This document shows, in pieces, positions 1 to 2,988 of a stretch of DNA of 6,696 bases. The translations under genes were made by a program, and so were the position numbers. The stretch covers positions 1-6,696 of the forward strand of contig USQV01000057.1 in NCBI GenBank assembly GCA_900556965.1. Direction: 5' to 3'. The stretch's first letter is position 1. The number at the start of each line of letters is the position of its first letter. The DNA comes from an uncultured Clostridium sp. (lineage in GTDB: Bacteria; Bacillota_A; Clostridia; Lachnospirales; Lachnospiraceae). The notes beneath the pieces are model-generated. The model made no database searches. It was not told the DNA's origin and saw nothing but the letters and a program-made list of their open reading frames with translations.

Positions 1-63
1 CCACCCACTGCTTATTGCTTTTCGCAATTGAAGCAGGGGACTTACTTGATTCGGTAAAATAGT

Positions 64-87
64 TGAGTCAAAGGCTGAGCCAAAGGA
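64..87. repeat. 12-bp tandem direct repeat, two copies, upstream of mazG
   Basis: TGAGTCAAAGGC (64-75) is followed directly by TGAGCCAAAGGA (76-87), with 10 of 12 positions identical. It lies about 35 bp upstream of the mazG -10 element, in DNA with no supported gene. The rest of 1-118 shows only stop-rich frames and a small 5-bp hairpin (14-28). The repeat could be a chance duplication or a regulator site; nothing in the sequence decides between them. Confidence 0.45.
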
Positions 88-118
88 AAGAACAGACGTA
101 GCGTTTTAGCAGCTTTTC

Positions 119-127
119 TGGTATACT
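119..127 (+). promoter_or_regulatory. Extended -10 promoter for mazG
   Basis: TGGTATACT contains the extended -10 motif TGn followed by TATACT (122-127), a 5/6 match to the sigma-A -10 consensus. At 17-bp spacing the -35 position holds TAGCGT (99-104), which is weak; that is typical when an extended -10 is present. Predicted initiation near 134 would give a leader of about 20 nt carrying GGAGG at 144-148. Confidence 0.55.
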
Positions 128-155
128 GGACAAAAGAGCGGATGGAGGAAAAAGC

Positions 156-524
156 ATGTATACCTTTGAAGATTTAAAAGAGATCGTAAAGAAGCTGCGT
201 GCAGAAGACGGGTGCCCGTGGGACAGGGTACAGACCCATGAATCTATGAAGCGTTATCTCGTAGAGGAATGTGCGGAAGTGCTGGAAGCCATTGACAATA
301 AAGACGCCGAAAATCTCTGTGAGGAGCTGGGAGATGTCCTGTATCAGATCATGATACACAGTGAGATCGAAAAGGAAAAGGGAGAATTCGGCATCGATGA
401 TGTGGTGGACGGGATCTGCCGCAAGATGGTGCGGCGCCATCCGCGGGTATTCGGCGGCGAGGATGGGAAAAAAGCATTGTCATGGGAGGAAATAAAAGCT
501 CTGGAGAGGAAATCCGGGAAGTAA
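156..524 (+). CDS. mazG: MazG-type nucleotide pyrophosphohydrolase, single-domain short form
   Basis: This is a 122-residue cytosolic all-alpha NTP pyrophosphohydrolase, expected to hydrolyse (d)NTPs, possibly damaged ones, to NMP plus pyrophosphate. The N-terminus has the family block GCPWDRVQTHESM (19-31). The Mg-binding ExxE...ExxD pattern is visible as E38/E41 and E57/D60, and HPRVFG lies near residue 95. E. coli MazG has two such domains (about 263 residues). B. subtilis YabN at the equivalent locus fuses a tetrapyrrole methylase domain to MazG (about 490 residues). Here only one MazG unit is present and no methylase lies upstream. The ATG at 156 is supported by GGAGG at 144-148 with a 7-nt spacing. 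It has its own extended -10 promoter. No convincing terminator follows; instead there is a repeat tract. The family assignment is firm, but the substrate is not readable from sequence. Confidence 0.93.
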   Translation: MYTFEDLKEIVKKLRAEDGCPWDRVQTHESMKRYLVEECAEVLEAIDNKDAENLCEELGDVLYQIMIHSEIEKEKGEFGIDDVVDGICRKMVRRHPRVFGGEDGKKALSWEEIKALERKSGK

Positions 525-590
525 GCTGCGAAAAGGCTGCGAAAAGGCCACGAAAAGACTCCGGAAAGACCGCGAAAAGATCAGCGAAGA
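525..590. repeat. Six degenerate 11-bp tandem repeats immediately after mazG
   Basis: Starting on the base after the mazG stop codon are six consecutive 11-bp units: GCTGCGAAAAG (525-535), the same again (536-546), GCCACGAAAAG (547-557), ACTCCGGAAAG (558-568), ACCGCGAAAAG (569-579) and ATCAGCGAAGA (580-590). The conserved part is CGAAAAG at the end of each unit. The mazG frame stays open through the array to a TAG at 615-617. Most likely this is slipped-strand expansion in a spacer. Confidence 0.8.
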
Positions 591-606
591 AAACTGACTT
601 GCCCTC

Positions 607-635
607 TTGTGTTTTAGTGTAGGGAACGATATAAT
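607..635 (+). promoter_or_regulatory. Sigma-A promoter for the unknown 97-residue gene
   Basis: The -35 is TTGTGT (607-612) and the -10 is a perfect TATAAT (630-635), with an exact 17-bp spacer. Initiation is expected near 642, giving a leader of roughly 37 nt with AGGGAGGGG at 664-672. The downstream stretch is AT-rich. Confidence 0.65.
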
Positions 636-678
636 ATATCTGATATATAAGATTTAAATACACAGGGAGGGGATTCTA

Positions 679-972
679 ATGAAAATCTATGATACTGTAA
701 AAAAAGAGGAGATCGAGATCAACGACTATAAAGAGCTGATTAAGATCATGAAGGATGGCCGTCAGGTAGATCTGTACCTGAAAGAAAAGAAGTCCGACGA
801 TATGGGATATCTGACATGGGATGTTGAGCACTGGTCCAGCGTCAGCGATACACGTTTTATTCGCTGCTATTCTCTTGAGGGACGTGTTCTTGGCGATTCC
901 ACAGGTCACAATATCTATGATCTGGAGAATGATTTCAAGCCGGAAGAAGCAGCAAAGATCGAATTAAGCTAA
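679..972 (+). CDS. Small protein of unknown function (97 aa)
   Basis: I do not recognise this protein. It is 97 residues, soluble-looking and charged, with no signal peptide, membrane segment or metal-binding cysteine set (only C63). The N-terminal half alternates short hydrophobic and charged stretches (IYDTVKKEEIEINDYKELI, residues 3-21), then VDLYLKE (30-36). Aromatic residues cluster at Y44, W47 and W52. An RFIRCYSLEGRVLGD segment (59-73) suggests a small alpha/beta fold. It is probably a real gene: an excellent ribosome binding site (GGAGG 666-670, 8 nt before ATG), its own TATAAT promoter and an intrinsic terminator 40 bases after the stop make it a complete single-gene unit. The gene lies between mazG and hup, where B. 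subtilis has nothing comparable. Its independent control suggests a role unrelated to its neighbours. Confidence 0.8.
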   Translation: MKIYDTVKKEEIEINDYKELIKIMKDGRQVDLYLKEKKSDDMGYLTWDVEHWSSVSDTRFIRCYSLEGRVLGDSTGHNIYDLENDFKPEEAAKIELS

Positions 973-978
973 AAAACG

Positions 979-1010
979 GTTTGACAAAGTATCGGAAAAG
1001 TATCGGAAAG
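979..1010. repeat. 11-bp tandem repeats after the unknown gene
   Basis: TATCGGAAAAG (990-1000) is followed by TATCGGAAAG (1001-1010). A poorer copy, GTTTGACAAAG (979-989), precedes them. The period (11 bp) and the GGAAAAG ending match the array after mazG, so the two spacers carry related low-complexity sequence. Confidence 0.5.
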
Positions 1011-1011
1011 C

Positions 1012-1043
1012 AGACGGCGGCACGAAAGAGCTGCCGTCTTTCT
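1012..1043 (+). terminator. Intrinsic terminator of the unknown gene
   Basis: AGACGGCGGC (1012-1021) pairs with GCTGCCGTCT (1030-1039) as a 10-bp stem with one G-U pair and an 8-nt loop (1022-1029). It is followed by TTCT and, after a gap, another T run (1046-1048). The stem is strong but the U tract is short and interrupted, so termination may be incomplete. It separates the 97-residue gene from hup. Confidence 0.7.
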
Positions 1044-1060
1044 GACTTTATGGGAAATTC

Positions 1061-1090
1061 CGATGGAGCTCCATACGATGGAGCTCCACA
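1061..1090. repeat. Tandem 15-bp repeat of a palindrome just upstream of the hup promoter
   Basis: CGATGGAGCTCCATA (1061-1075) is followed directly by CGATGGAGCTCCACA (1076-1090), with 14 of 15 identical. Each unit contains the perfect 10-bp palindrome TGGAGCTCCA (1064-1073 and 1079-1088). Because each copy is self-complementary, the pair can also form a single 11-bp hairpin with a 3-nt loop. It ends 13 bp before the hup -35. It could be a dimeric regulator's binding site or a structural element; no T tract follows, so it is not a typical terminator. Confidence 0.75.
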
Positions 1091-1103
1091 CCCTAGAAAA
1101 TCC

Positions 1104-1132
1104 TTGACAAAAAAAGCAGAAGCATATATAAA
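1104..1132 (+). promoter_or_regulatory. Strong sigma-A promoter of hup
   Basis: The -35 is the perfect TTGACA (1104-1109), followed by a 17-bp spacer and TATAAA (1127-1132, 5/6). The predicted start is near 1139-1140, leaving a leader of about 70 nt. A strong promoter fits an abundant nucleoid protein. Confidence 0.8.
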
Positions 1133-1144
1133 TGTAAGGGTATA

Positions 1145-1182
1145 ACGCATGTATTCCGTCAGATACGGATCCGGCGATGCGT
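1145..1182 (+). promoter_or_regulatory. Nested stem-loop in the hup 5' leader
   Basis: The outer stem is ACGCAT (1145-1150) with ATGCGT (1177-1182). The inner stem is TCCGT (1155-1159) with ACGGA (1165-1169) around a CAGAT loop. The structure starts within a few bases of the predicted transcript 5' end and stops 12 nt before the AGGAGG (1195-1200), leaving the ribosome site free. It may stabilise the mRNA or be a protein-binding site; this is inference from base pairing only. Confidence 0.4.
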
Positions 1183-1208
1183 AAGTCAATTATTAGGAGG
1201 AAATTTCA

Positions 1209-1484
1209 ATGAACAAGACAGAGTTAATTGCGGCAGTTGCAGAAAAGGCCGAGCTTTCCAAGAAAGATGCAGAAAAGGCTATTAAGGCTTTTACTGATGT
1301 AGTAGCAGAAGAATTAGTAAAGGGAGAAAAGATCCAGGTTGTAGGCTTCGGTACCTTCGAGGTTTCCGAGAGAGCAGCAAGAGAGGGAAGAAACCCGAAG
1401 ACAGGCGAGAAGATGCCGATCGCTGCATCCAAATCTCCTAAGTTCAAAGCAGGAAAGGCCCTCAGAGACCAGGTTAATGCATAA
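1209..1484 (+). CDS. hup: HU-family histone-like DNA-binding protein
   Basis: This 91-residue protein is a canonical HU. An N-terminal helical dimerisation region (MNKTELIAAVAE..., 1-40) is followed by the beta-arm signature: GFGTF at 46-50 and RAAREGRNPKTGE at 55-67. P63 occupies the position of the intercalating proline that kinks DNA. The C-terminus is SPKFKAGKALRD (76-87). HU dimers bind and bend DNA non-specifically and compact the nucleoid. The ATG at 1209 follows AGGAGG (1195-1200) by 8 nt. A near-consensus promoter lies at 1104-1132. The gene is followed by a hairpin and then rqcP, probably co-transcribed. B. subtilis keeps its HU gene (hbs) elsewhere; a hup copy here is, to my knowledge, a clostridial arrangement. 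Confidence 0.97.
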   Translation: MNKTELIAAVAEKAELSKKDAEKAIKAFTDVVAEELVKGEKIQVVGFGTFEVSERAAREGRNPKTGEKMPIAASKSPKFKAGKALRDQVNA

Positions 1485-1493
1485 TTCACGCGG

Positions 1494-1530
1494 ATTCCTC
1501 CTAAAATGCGTTTCGTATTGCAGGGGGAAT
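1494..1530 (+). terminator. Hairpin between hup and rqcP, possible partial terminator or processing site
   Basis: ATTCCTCCT (1494-1502) pairs with AGGGGGAAT (1522-1530) over 9 bp with one G-U pair. Inside it AATGCG (1505-1510) pairs with CGTATT (1514-1519), leaving a 3-nt loop. The following TTTATCTATAT is not a clean U tract, so full termination is unlikely. A plausible role is to lower rqcP expression relative to hup, or to protect the hup 3' end. No separate rqcP promoter with a matching -35 is visible. Confidence 0.45.
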
Positions 1531-1566
1531 TTATCTATATAAGGGAAATGTAAGGGAGAATATGAT

Positions 1567-1806
1567 ATGCGGCTGGATAAATATCTGAAGGTATCCCGGA
1601 TCATTAAAAGAAGAACGGTAGCGAATGAAGCCTGTGACAGCGGCCGCGTAATGCTTAACGATAAGGTGGCAAGAGCCAGCGCCGAGGTAAAAGCCGGGGA
1701 TGTAATAGAGATCGCCTTCGGCAATAAATCTGTCAAGGTGCGTGTGACAAGCGTTCAGGAAACGATCCGCAAGGAAGACGCAAAGGAAATGTTTGAATAT
1801 ATTTAA
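1567..1806 (+). CDS. rqcP: S4-domain ribosome quality control protein RqcP (YabO)
   Basis: This 79-residue protein is essentially one S4 RNA-binding domain. It opens MRLDKYLKVSRIIKRRTVAN (1-20), continues with DSGRVMLND (24-32) and the hydrophobic GDVIEIAFG near 44-52. Length and sequence match B. subtilis YabO/RqcP (86 aa). RqcP binds the 50S subunit with peptidyl-tRNA and works with RqcH to add alanine tails to stalled nascent chains. The position between mazG and yabP matches B. subtilis yabO, which supports orthology over other small S4 proteins. The ATG at 1567 has AAGGGAGA (1552-1559) upstream; an ATG at 1562 is in a different frame. It probably shares the hup transcript. Confidence 0.9.
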   Translation: MRLDKYLKVSRIIKRRTVANEACDSGRVMLNDKVARASAEVKAGDVIEIAFGNKSVKVRVTSVQETIRKEDAKEMFEYI

Positions 1807-1845
1807 GATGAAGCGAGTTCTGTTCAGAAATGCAGCTCCATAAAG

Positions 1846-1874
1846 GAATAAATCCGGAAACCTCTTAATATACT
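1846..1874 (+). promoter_or_regulatory. Candidate sigma-E-type promoter for yabPQ
   Basis: GAATAAA (1846-1852) matches K-M-A-T-A of the B. subtilis sigma-E -35 (KMATATT). After 14 bp, AATATACT (1867-1874) matches CATACAAT at 5 of 8 positions. B. subtilis yabP and yabQ are sigma-E genes, which raises the prior. The start would fall near 1880-1883, inside the loop of the overlapping hairpin, giving a leader of about 22-25 nt with an unpaired AGGAGG. A reading as sigma-G (GGAATA, 18 bp, TATACTG) is also possible. Confidence 0.35.
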
Positions 1875-1903
1875 GGATATAAAGTATATCAGGAGGTTTT
1901 TTT
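1858..1903 (+). terminator. Intrinsic terminator after rqcP that also contains the yabP ribosome binding site
   Basis: Bases 1858-1874 pair with 1883-1899: 16 of 17 positions, with one G-U and one A-C mismatch (1867/1890). The loop is GGATATAA (1875-1882). The 3' arm contains AGGAGG (1891-1896) and runs into seven T residues (1897-1903), so shape and tail are those of an intrinsic terminator. The yabP ATG follows at 1905, so the same AGGAGG is the only good yabP ribosome site and is fully paired in any transcript entering from upstream. Confidence 0.8.
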
Positions 1904-1904
1904 C

Positions 1905-2186
1905 ATGGAAGAAAAGCTGGGACTTTCCCATCAGGTCATACTGCATAACAGAGAAAAAGGAAATCTCACCGGAATTTTAGATGTGATCTCTTTTGATGAA
2001 ACCACGATCATACTGGATACGGACATGGGACTTCTTACCATAAAAGGAAAAGATCTCCATGTAAGCAGGCTCACATTGGACAAGGGAGAGATCGATATTG
2101 AGGGGCGGACAGACAGTCTGGTCTACTCTGCCAATGAAAGCTACAGAAAGGCCGGTCAGTCCTTATTATCCCGGCTTTTTAAGTAG
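1905..2186 (+). CDS. yabP: Sporulation protein YabP
   Basis: This 93-residue YabP-family protein has a beta-rich core: HQVILHNREKGNLTGILDVISFDETTIILDT (about 9-39) and a second strand set, LLTIKGKDLHVSRLTLDKGEIDIEGRTDSLVYS (about 43-75). It ends in a short basic tail. It has no membrane segment or signal peptide. In B. subtilis yabP is a mother-cell (sigma-E) gene beside yabQ, whose product is needed for spore cortex formation. The biochemical activity of YabP itself is unknown. ATG at 1905 follows AGGAGG (1891-1896) by 8 nt, with that site buried in a terminator hairpin. Only 9 bases separate it from yabQ, whose ribosome site overlaps the yabP stop, so the two are translated from one mRNA. 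Confidence 0.92.
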   Translation: MEEKLGLSHQVILHNREKGNLTGILDVISFDETTIILDTDMGLLTIKGKDLHVSRLTLDKGEIDIEGRTDSLVYSANESYRKAGQSLLSRLFK

Positions 2187-2195
2187 GAGGGAGAT

Positions 2196-2564
2196 ATGAG
2201 TCTTTACATACAGCAGGAAGCCCGGCTGGCCGGTATAAGCTTTGTGCTGGGACTGGTGTTGATGGGAAGCTATGATCTTCTGCGGCTTTTCCGTTTTTTT
2301 GTGCCCCACAGTGATCTGTGGCGCGGGCTGGAGGATCTGGGCTTCTGGATCTATTGTGCAATCATGACCTTTTCCCTTTTATTTTATGCAAACAGCGGTA
2401 TCCTAAGAGGTTATGTGATCATCAGCACCTTTTTCGGTATGTTTCTTTATGACAGATTTGTGAGCAGGAAGCTATTTGATCGTCTTTATAGCTTGAAAAA
2501 GTGGAAGATATGGATTAAAATGAAAATAAGACACGGGAAAAATCCGGAAAGTGGGAATCGATGA
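2196..2564 (+). CDS. yabQ: Spore cortex biosynthesis membrane protein YabQ
   Basis: This 122-residue integral membrane protein of the YabQ family has three hydrophobic segments, roughly 11-31, 48-65 and 70-86. Family-like residues lie between them: D27 and R30 (YDLLRLFR), E46-D47 before FW, and RGY at 71-73. The C-terminal tail (from about 88) is strongly basic (KKWKIWIKMKIRHGK) and should be cytosolic. B. subtilis YabQ, about 210 residues, localises to the membranes around the forespore and is needed for cortex assembly; this copy is shorter at the C-terminus. ATG at 2196 follows AGGAGG (2185-2190), which overlaps the yabP stop. The end overlaps divIC by 4 bases (ATGA), and the 3' part appears to carry a divIC promoter. 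Confidence 0.9.
   Translation: MSLYIQQEARLAGISFVLGLVLMGSYDLLRLFRFFVPHSDLWRGLEDLGFWIYCAIMTFSLLFYANSGILRGYVIISTFFGMFLYDRFVSRKLFDRLYSLKKWKIWIKMKIRHGKNPESGNR
2493..2521 (+). promoter_or_regulatory. Internal sigma-A promoter for divIC, inside the yabQ coding region
   Basis: TTGAAA (2493-2498, 5/6 to TTGACA), an exact 17-bp spacer, and TAAAAT (2516-2521, 5/6 to TATAAT) lie 40 bases upstream of the divIC start. A transcript from about 2528 would have a leader of about 33 nt. The local AT-richness encodes the lysine-rich YabQ tail, so a chance match is possible. Even so, a vegetative promoter is biologically needed here because divIC otherwise sits in a sporulation unit. Confidence 0.55.
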
Positions 2565-2890
2565 TGAAAAATACAAACAGGGCAAGAAAAAGACAAAATA
2601 GAAACAGACTTGGAAACCAGTTGGCACTGGCAGGCATTATTGCTGTAGTGCTGAGCCTTGCTGTGGTCATTAATGTCAGTGCATCGTCCCTCCGGGAAAA
2701 GGATCTCGAATATCAGGCCCGTGAAGCAAGCCTGAATAAAACACTTTTAAAGGAACAGGCCCGCTCCGAGCAGCTGGAGGAGTACCGCGTCTATGTTCAG
2801 ACAAAGCAGTATGTGGAAAAGATCGCAAAAGAAAAGCTGGGTCTGGTCAAAAAAGACGAGATATTGTTTAAAGCAGAAGAAAACCGATAG
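2561..2890 (+). CDS. divIC: FtsB/DivIC-family septum formation protein
   Basis: This 109-residue bitopic membrane protein belongs to the FtsB/DivIC/FtsL class. It has a very basic cytosolic N-terminus (RARKRQNRNR, 7-16), one membrane span at about 21-39, and a heptad-like coiled coil from about 42 to 76. The closing motif YVEKIAKEKLGLVKKDEILF (84-103) is characteristic of FtsB/DivIC. In the divisome such proteins form a complex with FtsL and DivIB/FtsQ outside the membrane and activate septal wall synthesis. The position right after yabQ matches divIC of B. subtilis. The start is ATG 2561, overlapping the yabQ stop as ATGA; ATG 2564 is an equally possible start one codon later. No strong ribosome site is seen, so translational coupling to yabQ, or use of the nearby internal promoter transcript with a weak site, is likely. 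Confidence 0.88.
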   Translation: MMKNTNRARKRQNRNRLGNQLALAGIIAVVLSLAVVINVSASSLREKDLEYQAREASLNKTLLKEQARSEQLEEYRVYVQTKQYVEKIAKEKLGLVKKDEILFKAEENR

Positions 2891-2925
2891 AAAATGTCGT
2901 TATGTTTTTTTAGCGGAGCGTTAAG

Positions 2926-2935
2926 ATCCGACAAA
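2926..2935 (-). promoter_or_regulatory. Probable Spo0A-binding 0A box in the spoIIE promoter
   Basis: The complement of 2926-2935 reads TTTGTCGGAT, an 8/10 match to the 0A box TTTGTCGAAA including the full TTTGTCG core. It overlaps the -35-like hexamer. A second partial core, TGTCG (2895-2899, + strand), lies about 30 bp upstream. Confidence 0.55.
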
Positions 2936-2960
2936 TATTTCCCTCTGATCTGTTTATAAT
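2928..2960 (+). promoter_or_regulatory. spoIIE promoter with 21-bp spacer, Spo0A-activated type
   Basis: A perfect -10, TATAAT (2955-2960), has only CAAATA at the normal 17-bp -35 position. At 21 bp it has CCGACA (2928-2933, 4/6). B. subtilis spoIIE and spoIIG promoters have the same feature: sigma-A hexamers set 21-22 bp apart with 0A boxes at the -35. Initiation near 2967 would give a leader of about 22 nt with AGGAGG at 2975-2980. Confidence 0.6.
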
Positions 2961-2988
2961 ATGGTACGCAGGTTAGGAGGGATTTTTT

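Noticed and set aside
14..28. ATTGC-TTTTC-GCAAT hairpin as an upstream terminator
   Set aside because: The stem is only 5 bp, AT-rich, and no T tract follows.
1..57. Open frame from the window edge to a TAA at 55-57, possible 3' end of an upstream gene
   Set aside because: Only 18 codons, and the other two frames also run open to stops at 28-30 and 58-60. The sequence resembles no family I know, including SpoVB expected upstream in B. subtilis.
468..474. A6G run in mazG as a programmed frameshift site
   Set aside because: The zero-frame product is complete and the alternative frames lead nowhere recognisable; poly-Lys-like runs are common.
525..590. 11-bp repeats as a CRISPR array or iteron origin
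   Set aside because: There are no spacers, the units are degenerate and contiguous, and there is no cas or rep gene nearby.
1518..1543. Separate promoter for rqcP (TTGCAG with TATATA/TATAAG)
   Set aside because: The spacing is only 12-14 bp, outside the functional range for sigma-A.
1314..1736. 140-codon minus-strand ORF across hup and rqcP
   Set aside because: It is a shadow of two firmly identified + strand genes, with no ribosome site and no family resemblance.
1839..1846. CATAAAGG as a sigma-E -10 for yabP
   Set aside because: No suitable ATA-containing -35 at the right distance; the candidate at 1846-1874 fits better.
2884..2910. Terminator after divIC (short stem before the T7 run at 2904-2911)
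   Set aside because: At best a 5-bp stem with a bulge; too weak to call, although the T run is notable.
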